Source: Symsagittifera roscoffensis (taxonomy: Eukaryota; Xenacoelomorpha; Acoela; Convolutidae). From it: 64,000 bases of DNA. Where the stretch lies: contig NC_087068.1 in the NCBI RefSeq assembly GCF_963678635.1, forward strand, positions 53,220,213 through 53,284,212. The letters run 5' to 3'. This document shows positions 1-12,360 of this stretch, one piece after another. Under the pieces are notes generated by a model. It made no database searches and was not told the origin of the DNA. It worked only from the letters and a program-made list of their open reading frames with translations. Both the position numbers and the translations under genes were made by a program. The stretch's first letter is position 1; each line of letters starts with the position of its first letter.

Positions 1-106
1 AAAGGAAACAGAAGAAATAAGATGTTCGCCAAACACCAACTTCCATCATCCATCCTTCGAATTGCAGAAGAACTATTCTAAAAAAACTCTGTAAAACCCG
101 GATGGG
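1..106 (+). mobile_element. 3' internal end of an upstream copy of element A
   Basis: This stretch matches about 19590-19689, which lies just inside the 3' LTR of the complete element A copy. Both contain the same run ending in GTAAAACCCGGATGGG directly before the LTR. It is therefore the internal tail of a second copy in the same orientation whose body lies upstream of the window. A coding-like segment is shared by both copies (see the entry at 19200). Confidence 0.8.
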
Positions 107-516
107 TGGAACCTGATCTAAACTACATTTTATGATTGGATAATTTAGATATTTTACCAATGTAAAGTATTTAATATTAACCAATCATGATCCATCTAAC
201 TAACAACCCACTTATTTGTAAGTGCTGAAGTTACTTGTAATTTCAGCACCAGAGAGATTTGAATTTAACTTAGAAATTAGTTGGACTCTCCCGAGCACTT
301 CAGCAGCCGCAATAAACCAGTATACCCTAGATCTATTGAGCCTAGCAGAGACTAGTTAAACAACCTGAGACTAGATAGTATAAGAGTAAGATTAGGATCG
401 GTATTAGACTAAGAAGTTGCACGAATCTATCCGGCCGAAAATAAGATAGCGTGACGAGCAGACGGTGTACCCTATCCGAAATTACTCTATGAGTTAACCA
501 CCTCGGTCCTAACTCA
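107..516 (+). repeat. LTR of element A family (3' LTR of the upstream copy)
   Basis: A 410-bp sequence running TGGAACCTGATC...CCTAACTCA that is repeated at 1680-2089 and 19690-20099. It starts TG and ends CA. The left neighbour is the element's internal 3' end and the right neighbour is unrelated DNA, so this is a 3' LTR. It differs from the other two LTRs at more positions than they differ from each other, for example around 285-310, suggesting an older or separate insertion. Confidence 0.9.
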
Positions 517-1679
517 TTTGGCAATTCGTCGCGCAAAACAACCAATTATTGGTTTTCCTCTCGGTGAATTCGAAGGCAAGCGAGAGTTTGAAATATCTCC
601 ATATCATCATCAGCTCTTATTTCTCTTGATGTCTCACTTTTTGCCATGAAGCAAGAAACTAAAAAAGTTAGGTGAGCGAGAAAACAATGTGTCAAAAAAG
701 CACAGGAAAAAAATCAGATATGGACCAAGCAGTTCTAAAACATGGCGGGGTACACTAGCAAACAGAAAAACGAGCGGGACCGATAATTTTTTACTTTGTT
801 CGATCAAAAAAAGTTTGTTTCTTTGGGTATCTCAATCAGAGGGGAAAAACTTCGAGTTGAATTTAATAACTTTTGCAATTCATGACTATGAAAAAGTAAT
901 CGCCAATAAAATTGATAGCAAACCCTACACCCGACATCGGAAATGACATCAAATATATTTACTTTCTGAGAACATTACAGAATTGCTAATCATTTTCTTA
1001 AAGATAAATATCACTGAATACTGTAGAAAATTTCACCTGAACGGATGTAGAAATTCAATAAGAATCTGAAGGAACTCGATTGCCAGGTTTTATAAAAATG
1101 CTTGTTTTATAGAAAAAAGTTACAATTGAAATAGAGTATTTGTAAATTGTCCAATCAAAATGCCAAACGAGCCTGACTCAATTTGATCGGTTTTGAAAAC
1201 TTGATTTTGTATTATTAGAAAAAGAAACAAAACTGATGACGGATATGCAGAACCTATGCATAAAATACTTACTCTTCCTTTTGGGGTTGTCCTGTTCACT
1301 GCAGAGTAAACCGTTTAAAGATCGAGAGTAACTTCATTGGATTGCATTTTGCCGAGTGGAGCTAAATTGTTAAAACAAATACTATATGACTGTATAACCA
1401 TAGCTAATTTTTTTGTTTTATTAATTAGGATAGAAAGATTTTGCAAACATTTTTAAAATTAAACCTTCAATTATTCAATAAAATAGTTCGTTTTACTTAA
1501 AACTTGCATCAACTAAATTAGAAAAAAAGTCAAAATAGGTCTATTAAAACTTGAAATTTCACATGCATGGTTTAATTCTTGTCTGTCCTTTACATCGCTG
1601 TTTTACTTCCAGGGCACCCTCATTGTTTTATCTCGGATTTACTCGAGGACTTTTTGTTCCATCTTTTTCCCATACATGT
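517..1679. other. AT-rich DNA between two element A copies, no gene recognised
   Basis: Flanking DNA between the 3' LTR of one copy and the 5' LTR of the next. An 85-codon frame at 689-946 is basic and shows no motif I recognise, and its usable starts are poor. I see no tRNA, LTR or RT remnant here. It is likely host or older repeat DNA into which element A inserted. Confidence 0.5.
1676..1679. repeat. Target site duplication (left), ATGT
   Basis: ATGT directly precedes the TG of the 5' LTR and recurs at 20100-20103 directly after the CA of the 3' LTR. Four-base duplications are usual for gypsy-type integrases. Four bases can match by chance, but position and length are exactly as expected. 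Confidence 0.75.
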
Positions 1680-2089
1680 TGGAACCTGATCTAAACTACA
1701 TTTTATGATTGGATAAATTAGATATTTTACCACTGTAAAGTATTTAATATTAACCAATCATGATCCATCTAACTAACAACCCACTTATTTGTAAGTGCTG
1801 AAATTACTTGTAATTTCAGCACCAGAGAGATTTGAATTTAACTTAGAAATTAGTTGCCTCTGCAAGAGAACTCAAGCACCCGCAATAAACCAGTATACCC
1901 TAGATCTATTGAGCCTAGCAGAGACTAGTTAAACAACCTGAGACTAGATAGTATAAGAGTAAGATTAGGATCGGTATTAGACTAAGAAGTTGCACGAATC
2001 TATCCGGCCGAAAATAAGATAGCGTGACGAGCAGACGGTGTACTCTATCCGAAATTACTCTATGAGTTAACCACATCGGTCCTAACTCA
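1680..2089 (+). repeat. 5' LTR of element A
   Basis: 410 bp, TG...CA, a near copy of 19690-20099. The mismatches are scattered (for example in the CTCTGCAAGAG region, at CGGTATTAG versus CGCAATTAG, and near the end). Transcription should start inside it. I cannot point confidently to a TATA box or poly(A) signal. The minus-strand open frame across it is a by-product of sequence composition. Confidence 0.92.
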
Positions 2090-2091
2090 TC

Positions 2092-2114
2092 TGGTGCGAC
2101 CATAAGTCTCGAAC
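2092..2114 (+). promoter_or_regulatory. Primer binding site of element A
   Basis: Two bases after the 5' LTR the sequence reads TGGTGCGACCATAAGTCTCG and continues AAC. TGG complements a tRNA 3' CCA, and the later TCTCGAA complements a tRNA T-loop of the TTCGAGA kind, so complementarity reaches past the usual 18 bases. I cannot assign the tRNA with confidence. Confidence 0.7.
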
Positions 2115-3334
2115 AAGACCTTATTAGCTTAGAATTAACCAAAAATAGATTAGAATTTAGACAAAAACATTTTCAAAATGTTATACGACGATAATTTAAT
2201 CGAAGTGTCTCTACGACTCAATAGATCAGAGCCAATATTCCGAACAATAATAGAACTACCCGGAATTGGAAGAAGACCTCGAACCAGAGACGACATACGA
2301 CAAAGTAAAGACTTACCATATAGTTATATGATAGTACGGCAAAAGCCAACACAAACTTTTATATTTAGAATTTTATTAGCAATGAATTTAGATTTTCGTC
2401 TGCAAACATAAAATCTTGAAGTCAATCTTCATGATCATTTCAGGCGCTAAACAAAATTATTAATATACAATAACGATTGATAAGAAGATCTCAGATCGTT
2501 TTCCTATTCTGCAGTATTATATAAAACATGTTTGGAAAATATTTATTAAAAATCAAAACAAAAATTAGTAGCATGACAATAAATTGTTAGTAATCATAAA
2601 ATCGTCTGTAGTCCCAGCTTCATCACCTAAACATAACAGCAATCATAAGCTCACTAATATCATTAAAAAACTAAAATTTTTCTTAAACAATTTAAACCAT
2701 TTTAAACTTAAATTCACTTAATTTTAAAATCAGATCATCAAGGCTTATCCTTGGATCTACATTAATTTTCTATTTTATTAAATTTAAAACTTGATCATCA
2801 AGGCCTATCCTTGGATCAAAAAGAACAATTTTGTTCTCCCCCACCCACTTAGCTAGTGTCTAACGAACTCAAACGTCGATTCACTATCCAACCCTTTCAA
2901 AAAACCCAAGACTAATAGAAATTTTTGAACAAAACTAATCATTCAAATTAGGATAAACAGTGAAGAACTTCGGTTATTCATCCTTCACTTGAACCCTCCT
3001 CTTACCAGACCCAGGATAAATCTTAGACTTAGTAAGTTTAAAATAGTATCTAACGAACTACTCGCGTTCTAATTATATCTGAACCTTGTGGATCGATTTA
3101 CTATTCTCCAACCCTTGAACACAATCATTACCCCTAAGTAAGATTAAGTAAGTTAACACCTTAGCTTATACTAGCCAAGAGAAAGTAAAAAATCATTCTT
3201 CGGAATCGATATACTTTTCTCTCCAACCCTGAACAAATAGACCCAGGTTAAGCTAACCAAAAAATCGTAAGGACTAACAGTTTAAGAAAGTAGAAATCAT
3301 CTAACAACTTTTTGCATCCCTCATCCTAAACCTT
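2115..3334 (+). other. Long 5' leader of element A
   Basis: About 1.2 kb lie between primer site and the first gag-region frame. A 77-codon frame at 2178-2411 has no recognisable motif. Two 25-base near-identical units lie at 2733-2757 and 2793-2817, each able to form a short stem-loop. Further on, a motif of the form GAT..ACTAT..CCAACCC recurs imperfectly near 2880, 3090 and 3210, preceded by TAGT(A/G)TCTAACGAACT at two of the sites. These could serve RNA packaging or internal initiation, but that is inference. Confidence 0.5.
2733..2817 (+). repeat. Pair of leader stem-loop repeats
   Basis: The units at 2733 and 2793 are 60 bases apart and differ at one base within the 25-base core (GGCTTATCC versus GGCCTATCC). 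Each folds as ATC-AAGG pairing with CCTT-(G)-GAT around a small loop. Conservation of an imperfect hairpin in tandem suggests a structural RNA element. Confidence 0.5.
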
Positions 3335-3802
3335 ATGTCATTTAAAAATCTAGGAAATAAACAAACAATTGTTTTACACAACTGTGAAAAAGATAATAAA
3401 AAATATGACCTTGTAATCACACCTCATACACAAACAGTTGGATATATTAGAACAAAACGACAAACAATAAAAAGGAAAAAAATAACCAAACAAAGACAAA
3501 TCACACGAAAAAGATTTTCAAAAAATAGAAACGCATTTTCAGAATCAGAAGCCAGCAATTTAGCCGAACTTTATAAATTAAAAGAATCTGTTGATAAAAA
3601 TTGTCCCATTCACGATCAATTATATTTTTCCGACTCAGAAACAATTTCAAATTCATCAAAAAGAGGAAAAAGAAGAATAAAAAAGCAATATAAACACAAA
3701 CCAGTACACTTGTATAATTGGAATCAACCAATTAGACACATTGATAGTTACCTATTAACACTCATTAAACAAAAAAATGAGCCAAACCCACACCCCAAGT
3801 GA
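3335..3802 (+). CDS. Small basic protein at the 5' end of the gag region (element A)
   Basis: 155 codons, intact ATG to stop. Rich in Lys, Arg, Thr and Ser, with basic clusters around residues 33-60 and 108-118. There is no zinc knuckle, membrane segment or known domain. It overlaps the next frame (start 3777) by 26 bases in a different frame. It could be a matrix-like or RNA-binding start of Gag expressed by frameshifting, or an independent small protein. Its A-rich composition matches the rest of the element. Function not assigned. Confidence 0.45.
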   Translation: MSFKNLGNKQTIVLHNCEKDNKKYDLVITPHTQTVGYIRTKRQTIKRKKITKQRQITRKRFSKNRNAFSESEASNLAELYKLKESVDKNCPIHDQLYFSDSETISNSSKRGKRRIKKQYKHKPVHLYNWNQPIRHIDSYLLTLIKQKNEPNPHPK

Positions 3803-5435
3803 AGATAGTCCAGATGACGACGATATTTACCCCTTCCTCGTAGATGCACCCGATAATAGAGGACAACACGATCTTTGCAAAAATTTACTCCTAAATTTGT
3901 TTGAACCCGGAATTAGCCCATGCAAAGCAGAGTTCCCAGATGTAAAAATCAAAAGACAAATTATTGATCATTATCTGAAAGATATATGTAATTTAACACA
4001 ACAATACGGAATCTACACCATAGAATTCAGTACACCAAACCCGAATCACCGCAAATATGTAATTCAAACAGACGATCTTGACTTAGAATTTTCAAAAGTA
4101 TTCTTAGAATATATTAAAAGCATACAATATCATAACTCACAAAGAGCAAACTCCATATTTACTTATGAAGTTTTTGCAATAATATATAGTTATATTTCAA
4201 TATTAGAAAATGAAGTCCCAAATGTCTCACCGACAGAGACATCCAAACAGATAATGGTACGACATGAAATCACACTATTTTCAATTTTCCTACATATAAT
4301 TAAAGAAAATTTCACTAAAGACGAAGTTTCACAACATACAAAACATGACTTATAAAAAATTTTCGCATGGTTTACAATAGATTATTTCACACATAATATA
4401 GATTTAATTTCGCAAGCAAGAAAAAATTTCAGACCTCAAAATTCAAACGATGATACCGCCATCACAGAACAGTCAGACTACGTTTGGGACCCCGAATGGT
4501 CTCAATATGCATTCATAAATATCCCACAATCAATCTCAAGTCAAGCAATAAGTACAATATCTTATACAAGAGATTATGTAAGAGTAGTACCTTTAACCAT
4601 TGATGGAACACCATTAAACTACAATACATTTTTACCTGATACGCGAAGTAACAGTTTAAATTCGACCGTCATACACAATGAAAACCTTAATGGAACTAGG
4701 AATCTTACACAACAAGATATTCAAACACCATCACACTTCATAAATGAAGAAATCGTCCAAACAACAACAACAACTACACAACAAAATATTTCACCGTTAC
4801 GTCCAAATTTAACAACACCAAGAATAACAAACACTTCACTAGCACAAGTAACCTTACAATCAACAGTTAAACCTTCGGTTGCTCCAAAATATTCACAAAT
4901 GGATTATCAAACATATAGACCCATGACAGTACCGTCAAAAACCCGAAGAAGGTTCACAAGAAACACTTTTGCGGAACATAATTATAATTACGCACATTCA
5001 TTAAAAACAAACTATCCCCCACGAAAAAATTATCATAATCAGATAAAAACTCGATATTGGGATAACCCAATGACAACAACCAACTCAGTAAATTTTCAAA
5101 CTAATTCACATCCTCCACAGGATCGTAGTGAAAATTACCCATTCTTTCAACAAAATAAAAATAAAAAGCAAGCACCTCATCATAGGGATTACTTATCCTC
5201 TGATGATGATTATTTACAACCAGATATATTTGCACCATATACTCAAGAATATCGCGGACAAGGAGTGCAAAAACCACATACATATCATAGAATTTTTTCT
5301 CCACATCCAACAGATACACAAAATCAACAACCAATACAAATGCAAAACCTAATTAATACACAATCCTTTCGTATCAACCAACACAAATGCAAAATGAAAT
5401 ACCACTCCCATATTACCTTCAACAACACGAAATAA
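3777..5435 (+). pseudogene. gag: Gag N-terminal region of element A, one in-frame stop
   Basis: One reading frame runs from ATG 3777 to the stop ending at 5435, interrupted only by TAA at 4353-4355. The first 192 codons include an acidic Asp/Glu stretch (about residues 8-16). After the stop the frame stays open through a Thr/Gln/Asn-rich stretch and a Tyr/Arg/Pro-rich stretch (from 4899). No domain is recognised. Position directly before the capsid-like frame suggests a matrix or spacer part of Gag. Its end overlaps the next frame (ATG 5387) by 49 bases with a frame change, either a decayed junction or a frameshift site. Confidence 0.55.
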
Positions 5436-7046
5436 CAAAAAATCAACTTTCAAATTTTTCACAAACGCCAAATGCCGCAGAATCACTACAAATGACAATG
5501 AATCCATACCTTATGGGTGGATCATCAATAACATCAAATAAACCACTAATGGTATTCACAGGAACAGACCCTGAATATTCTGCAGAAGATTATTTAAATG
5601 CAGTAACAGCAAATTTAATTTTAAATATAGGACCTGAACCAATTAATACACCACTACATCAAAATTGGATTCATCGACGCACAGCGATGATACAAACAAC
5701 CTTAGATGGCGCAGCCCAAAAATGGTTTTCAGTATTGCCTATAGAAATAAAATCAAATTGGAAAAGATTTACACAAGAATTTTCAAAAATGTTTGACTCC
5801 GAGAGAAATAAACAACAACAAAGAGTTTTATGTAATGAAATTCGCAGATTACCAAATGAAACCATCAAACAATTAGCAGTACGTATCGAAACACTAGTTC
5901 GAAAAGCATATTCATTAAATACACATGACTACAAAAACACAAAATTGACAGAAGTCTGTGATGACCTTAACACCTCAATTAAGGAAAATAGCAATAAAAA
6001 AGAGAGCATCCCATCCTTCCTCAATTCGAGAGCCCGATCTAGATTTTCGAAAACTAGTAGACAAACTAGAGCAAGCGGAAATCACAATAAAACTTGAAGA
6101 AACAGAAAATCTGAAATTACAATATGTTAATCGAATCGAAACAAATACCACAAATATCAACAACATACAGGAATCAGATACAGACCTCGTTGAAAAAATC
6201 ACTGAAATACTAAATATTTATGAAAAACACCCAAACTTTAAAGGCAAACCATCTTTCAAAAAATGGTGTAATTATTGCCGACGATACGGACATAGTATTT
6301 CTGAATGTAGAAAAAAACAACAGGATAACCAAAACAAAACTCAAAAATAAAAAGAAACAAATAAATCATTCTATCAATACATGAAGAAAGATCAAAATCT
6401 ACCAAACAGAAATGTATACAGCAACAACAGTTCAGGAAAACCACTTCCGAACAATACCAATTACACGAGAAATCAATCACCATATAACTCAAGTTATAGA
6501 GGAAGATCACCAGAACGAAGAAATACACAAAATTCTTCACAAAATCATTACAATCGACCAAATAGTCGAAATAACTACTCCAGATCAAATTCAAATTCAA
6601 CACAATTTGTTTCTAGATCCAATTCTCAATCAAACATAAGAAATAAATACTATCCAAACAATCAATCACGAAACTCATCATATAATAGAAATAGAAACTA
6701 TTCAAATAATCGAAATAGAAGTTATTCAAATAACCGAAATCAGAATTACCCGAACAATCGATCAAGGAATAACTCATATAACAGATCAAGCTATAACAGA
6801 TCAAACGATAATTATCAAAACAAATCACGAAACAATTCACAAAATAGACATTCAATTATAATAATCGTTATAGAAATTATTTTCAATCACCACATAGAAA
6901 TAATAACCATTATAATAATTCTAAACATCGCCACAGAAGTAGTACACCCAAACATCAAAGACATATTAATCAAGTACAATCAAATGAAGAAACAACATCA
7001 GACCCCCCAGGTATTGATGACACAGGAAATAACGAACTACAACTAA
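5387..7046 (+). pseudogene. gag: Gag capsid and nucleocapsid of element A, frameshifted
   Basis: The frame 5387-6097 shows the pattern of retrotransposon Gag capsid (Retrotrans_gag family): a central WI..R..MI..TLDGAA..WF segment followed by W..F...F. Coding then continues in another frame (5958-6350), so there is a frameshift near 6000. That frame carries a CCHC zinc knuckle, CNYCRRYGHSISEC (C-x2-C-x4-H-x4-C), at about 6268-6309. A TAA at 6348-6350 interrupts it. The same frame reopens from about 6381 to 7046 as a very Asn/Ser/Arg-rich tail with repeated NR(N/S)YSNN-like units, as expected of an RNA-binding nucleocapsid. Role: packaging of genomic RNA. Broken in this copy. Confidence 0.75.
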
Positions 7047-7231
7047 ATCAAATAAACTGTGAATCATCAGACACAGAAAGTGATACAGAAAACACTATCT
7101 CCATAAATATGATAGCAGTCGAAAACGACTACGAACCTATTATATATGAACAACCTTTTTCATCACATATATATGAAAATTAATTAGAACTCCTTCACAA
7201 TTATTATATTGAACCCATCCATACTACACAA

Positions 7232-9207
7232 ATGACACAAGAAACTAACGAAATCAACATTGTAAATAAACCCAATGAAAATGACAAAACAAAATGCTTG
7301 AATACAAATCACATCTATCAAAATATACAAAAAGAACAACCCAAAGAAAAAATATGGACAATACCATTTCTTTTAGAAAGTCCAAGAAACAAAGAATTTC
7401 AACCACCAGATCTTGAAATTGATTTTTTAATTGATTCAGGAGCAGAATCAAACATAATAAACATTCCCACATGGAACAAAATCAAAACATTACACCCAAA
7501 ATTAACGCCTCTTGCAACCTCCAATAAACTAGCAACAGCACAAGGATCAACATTGGTTAACTATGGAAAAGTTCAATTATTTTTTCTCCCCACAAGAACA
7601 ATGGAGCAAAATAAAATTTTAAACAAACCATTTAAACAAATATTTCATATCACTGATATTAAACACAATATCATTGGAATACCATTTATCTCTAAATATA
7701 TACCAACAATCAACATCTTGAATAGTAAAATACTAATCAAAGATAAGTACACAAAAACAAAAAATACAGCCCTAACATTTTTTCAAAGATTAAATAAACA
7801 ACCACCATTCTTTTCAAAATTTTACACAATTTATAACCAACAACGGAAACACCTGAAACCACTATCAGGAAACATATATAATTTTTCAATAAAACAAGTT
7901 CACCAATATGATAAAAATCAAAATAAACAACAACTCTTTATGTCAGACTTTGAATTCAAACCTATCCATAAGTTTTTCAAAATCACAATTTCATCGATAA
8001 AATATTTAAAAAATACGAATTCAGACATCATTTCGTTACATGTATACAACAATACACCGTATCAAGTAACAGTACCCTTAGGACTTTTAGGATATTGCAA
8101 AACCAACGCTACAATATCACCAACGCATGAAAAAGTATACCGCGTAAATAATATACTCCAATTATTAGATATTTGTCAATCCACAATTCTTAACGAAGAA
8201 CTATCCATGAATAATATAATAAGTAATGAAAAAAGAAATACAGATTATTTCACAAAAACCCCATATTTCAAACCTACATTCGACATAAATAACTATACAG
8301 AGGATCAACGGAAATTTTTAACAATGTTTAACTTCCAACATTCACAAATAGCACAAGACGAATTTGATAAGTTAGCCAAACAGCTAATAAAACATTCATC
8401 AGTCTATGCAACATCCAAATTTGATGTTGGCAAAATCAGTTCATCACTACATCTCCCGTTAAAACCTGACGCAGTTTTCAAAAAACAAAGAGCAAGTAAA
8501 GTACCAATTCATTTACACGATAAAGTGAACCGATTACTCGATATTTTAGAGCAATACAAAATTATCTCACCGGTAAACAAAGAAAAACAACCAAAGGGTA
8601 ACACATTTATCAACCTTGTTATCATCCTAGCAAAAGGAGAATCATTAAAAATAGTTCTAGACGCTAGATATCTTAATTCACTAATAGACGAATCAAAATG
8701 CAGTTGGCCTGTTGAACCAATACAAGTTATTTTAACAAAAATAAACGAAAAATACTTCACAGCCGCAGATATGAATAGTGCATACAATCAAATGCCACTA
8801 GATGAACAATCGCGACGCTTAACACAATTTGTTATTGGAAATCAACAATATGAGTTCAACCGCCTATTCTATGGAATATCCATAGGACCAGCAGCATTTT
8901 CAGCTTTTATGAGTAAAGTTTTTAGACCACTAATACTTAAGAAAAACGCAATCACCTATTTAGACGATGTTTTTATGCAATCACAGACAAAAGAAGAAAT
9001 GTTTAAAGTTTTAGAACATTATCACAAAATACTTCAGAATGAAAATCTGAAGGCCGCCCCCGATAAATCACACTTTTTTTTAACTTGAGTTAAATTTTTA
9101 GGACACAATATAGAAAGAAAGACAATCACTCCATTAAAATCACGCATTGATGCTATTCAGAAACTTCAACCACCAAAAACAAAAAGAAAATCCAAGAATT
9201 CCTTGGA
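7232..9207 (+). pseudogene. pol: Pol part 1 of element A: retropepsin and reverse transcriptase
   Basis: 618 codons from 7232 to TGA 9086-9088. The retropepsin active site FLIDSGAESN is at residues 66-75 (Asp68). The RT spans about residues 400-618, with motif A FTAADMNSAYNQ, a GISIGPAAFSAFM segment and catalytic YLDD at residues 576-579. After the TGA the same frame still encodes the RT connection (VKFLGHNIERKTI) to about 9190, where the frame shifts to that of 9208. So RT is cut by one TGA and one frameshift. Makes cDNA from the element RNA in particles. The protease matures Gag-Pol. Confidence 0.85.
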
Positions 9208-10977
9208 ATGTTAAATTTTTTAAGCAAATACGTTTATAAAATGCAATTATACTTAAGATCATTCTATAATATACTCAGACAACAAAATAATTTTGAATGG
9301 AATACAGAACATCAAACACGATTTGAAGAAATTAAAAAACTACTAACTGAACAAATTTCGAATACAATTCCAGATCCAAATCAACCCTTCTATGCAATGT
9401 GCGATGCTTTAAACTTTGGCATCGGCGCAGCACTATTACAATCACACAATGGCACAAATAAAATGAACCTTATATCAACAAATTCTCGATTATTCACTCA
9501 AGCAGAGCTACGACTCTCAACTCTAATGAGAGAATGTACAGCTATAATTTATACACTTACAGAATATGAATTTCTGATACTTGGATCAAAACATCCAACA
9601 GTTCTATTCACAGATCACAAACCAATCATTTTTCTCTTTACACAAAAGTCAAACCCAAATCACCGAGTTTATAGATTTCAATTAATTCTGATGAAATTTC
9701 CAAAATTACATATAGTTTGGACAGCAGGAAAAAATCTTGCATTACCAGACACATTAAGTCGAAATACAACACCTGAATTACTCACACGTAAAACTACAGT
9801 TGAAATACCCAAAAATATAAAATTTTACCTTGCAGAAAACGAATTATCACCCCGACTAGAATGCAAATATGCAGTAAAAACCGACATTGAACAATCACAG
9901 ATAAATAACCTACAACACTTCCCACTTTACTTAGATTGCCAAAATAACCACTACGAAGTTGATCTACTTGGAACATCAATTTTCAAACCAATTCCATACT
10001 CACAATGGATAAAAAATAACACCCAGCAAAAAAGAGTAAAACAACACTCGCATAAAAAAGACCTTTTTCCATTAATTGAAGAAGAAAATCTAACTGATAA
10101 AATAAATTTATCAGGACCAAAAACAAACGATTCAAAATACACAATAAATCAAGTTTTTGACCTCCATGACCCACTTGACACAATTCCTTTATCTAAATTA
10201 GAAATTGAAAACATTTTTCTCCCCCCAACAGATAAAATTACAATTAATACCTTGAAGCAATATCAAAATCATGACCCAGTAATTAGACAACTAAAATCAT
10301 GGCACAAATATAAAACTAAACCCGTAAAGGCAGATACCACAATTTTAGGAAATAAAACACTCCTCCGATATTTTCGAAAATTTAATACTACAACAATTAA
10401 TGAAAACACAGACCTTCTAGAATACCAATTAAATGAATCTACAGTTCCCTGTCTCCCTTTAAGTATGATTCTTATAGCTTTTAACATTTCACATACACAA
10501 AACATTAAAGGACACTCTGGATCAGAGAAAACATATTCAAATTTCATACAAAACTTTTATTTCCCAAATGCACCAATTTGGATAAAAGTACTATGCATTG
10601 ATTGTATAGTATGTCAGCTGAATAAACCTTATCCAAATCAAAAACAAATAGCACAAAAACAAGATTTTAAAGGACAAAGATTATACTTTAACCACCGTAT
10701 TTCATTTGATACAAAAGGACCAATTTCACCATCATCTGAAGGAAACTCCTAAATTATGGTAATTGGTGACGCATCTACACATTATGTAGCACTTAACCCA
10801 TTACCACATTGTAACGCTTATTACGCTTACACAACACTTTATGAACACCCACAAATTCTTAAATTAGCCTCCGGTACACACACCGAATGGATTTTAAATA
10901 GAGATAAAAAACACAATGAAATTTACCAAAAAGTAACAAAAAGTTGTTACAAAGGCAAAACATTAATGAACAAATAA
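9208..10977 (+). pseudogene. pol: Pol part 2 of element A: RNase H and broken integrase
   Basis: Begins in the RT thumb (FLGMLNFLSKYV). An RNase H-like domain follows at about residues 68-190 of this frame, with motifs FYAMCDALNFGIGAAL, LFTDHKPI and VWTAGKNLALPDTLSR. Then comes an integrase zinc-binding region (H..H at about 10489-10512, C..C near 10600) and the first part of the catalytic core, with ISFDTKGP supplying a possible first Asp. TAA at 10750-10752 interrupts; the same frame continues from 10753 to 10977. The core then jumps to unrelated-looking sequence, so the second Asp and the Glu of the D,D-35-E triad are missing. Integration activity is lost. Confidence 0.8.
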
Positions 10978-11162
10978 ATTCACGCTTTACAACAGCCTCC
11001 GATTTAAAAATTGGAACATTTGTTTTAATACCCAATTTTAACACTCAAGAAGGAATTTCTAAAAAATTACAACCCCTTCGTAAAGGACCATACCAAATAA
11101 TTGCCAAACCCACTGACGTGACATATAAAATCACCGACTCAGACCAAAAAGAAATTGTTTAA
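10944..11162 (+). pseudogene. Integrase C-terminal domain remnant (element A)
   Basis: 72 codons in a new frame overlapping the end of the truncated core. The segment from about residue 22 (LKIGTFVLIPNFN) through LRKGPYQIIAKP and VTYKITD matches the SH3-like C-terminal domain of gypsy integrases, which binds DNA. It resumes directly after the deletion, which supports an internal deletion of the core rather than an alternative protein. Open frame continues past the stop at 11160-11162. Confidence 0.75.
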
Positions 11163-11274
11163 CATGGAAACAATCTATTACCTTATTACCCAAAAGAATA
11201 CGCACTACGCGAACTAACTCAGTTATATTCCTTCACAAGTTTAAAAGTTATTCAAAATAACCCACATACAGAAA

Positions 11275-11535
11275 ATGAAACAAAAGACCAACATGAAATT
11301 CACCTCGAAAACCAAAATAAAAACTACAACGAAAAACAATACAAAAAAGCTAGATCAAAATATTCCTCAAAAAGAAAGAAAAAATAGAAAAATGACAGAA
11401 AAAATTATACCCCTAGAACAAGTCGACAAATCAGAACATAGAGAATTATCTAGACTGAGAAATCAACCACGCAAAAACTATAAAACATTCATCCCACAAT
11501 CTAAAATATTAAAGAAAGTTGAATTTCAAAAATAG
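11275..11535 (+). CDS. Lys/Thr-rich Pol tail (element A)
   Basis: 86 codons, strongly basic and Lys/Thr/Gln-rich in the first half, then a segment with RELSRLRNQPRKNYK. It lies just after the integrase C-terminal domain and ends the pol region. Probably the C-terminal extension of integrase in the intact element; a separate small protein is less likely. No known domain. Confidence 0.4.
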   Translation: MKQKTNMKFTSKTKIKTTTKNNTKKLDQNIPQKERKNRKMTEKIIPLEQVDKSEHRELSRLRNQPRKNYKTFIPQSKILKKVEFQK

Positions 11536-12360
11536 CTTTAATTTTACAATTAATAATCTTTGCACCTCTGAAATATTTTGAACTTTCATTTTTAAAAATA
11601 ACATGCTGATAAACACGCAGCGACTCTAGTTCAAAATTAGCCAATAGGGTTCATTCAATCCGTCACCTTCTATAACTCTAACACAAACCAATTAGACGAA
11701 AGATATTAAACTCCAGGCATATCTATAACTATAACTTTACGACCTCCAGGTCAAAAATAAGCAAACCATTCCAAATTGACAACTAAAATAAATATCACCA
11801 TAATATCATAACCCTCCCTTATCTAATAACCCAAAGATCAACAATATTTCCCCAACTCAGACCTCAAATACACTCCAAACAAAAATGTTAAACTAGCCTA
11901 AAGTAAAGGAACGACCATTTTAATTAGCCTAAAGTATAAAAACCTCAAAAATACCCCAGATCACTTGACAAATAAAAATAAAGAAAAAGAAGACCTCCCG
12001 AACACCATAAAATTAGCCCCCAACAATTTTTCACAAGACTCAACTCACTTGTCAAAAAACCAATAAATAATTCGACCACACTTGAAAATTGCCTCAAACA
12101 ACAAAAAATATTCGATCGAGAAGCCATTTCTTAAATGCTCTTCTCTCGATCAGTCAACATAATTCTAACATTTTCATAAACTTTTTAACAATATTTATAC
12201 TTTTATTCATATTTCTTTTTGATACCTTTAAAGCTTTTGTAATAATCTTAATCATTTTTTGCAATTTTTTTTAAATTTTTTATTCCATTTTTAAACTATA
12301 CCTCCAACTTTCAAAAGCCATTGACCATATTCACAGGTACGATTCACAAAACTTATCTAA
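11536..12360 (+). other. Non-coding spacer between pol and the env region (element A)
   Basis: About 0.8 kb with no supported gene. It contains a short direct repeat TTAG/TAGCCTAAAGTA around 11893 and 11925 and T-rich tracts from 12180 to 12290. In the intact element this is where a splice acceptor for the envelope message would be expected. I do not see a convincing one. Confidence 0.4.

Noticed and set aside
342-2142. Minus-strand open frames with a hydrophobic C-terminus across the LTRs (342-545 and 1915-2142)
   Set aside because: They are identical because they lie in the repeated LTR; coding of the element is on the plus strand and no motif or context supports them.
5387-5435. Programmed frameshift between gag frames of element A
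   Set aside because: No slippery heptamer stands out, and the element has several other clear frameshift mutations, so decay is the simpler reading.
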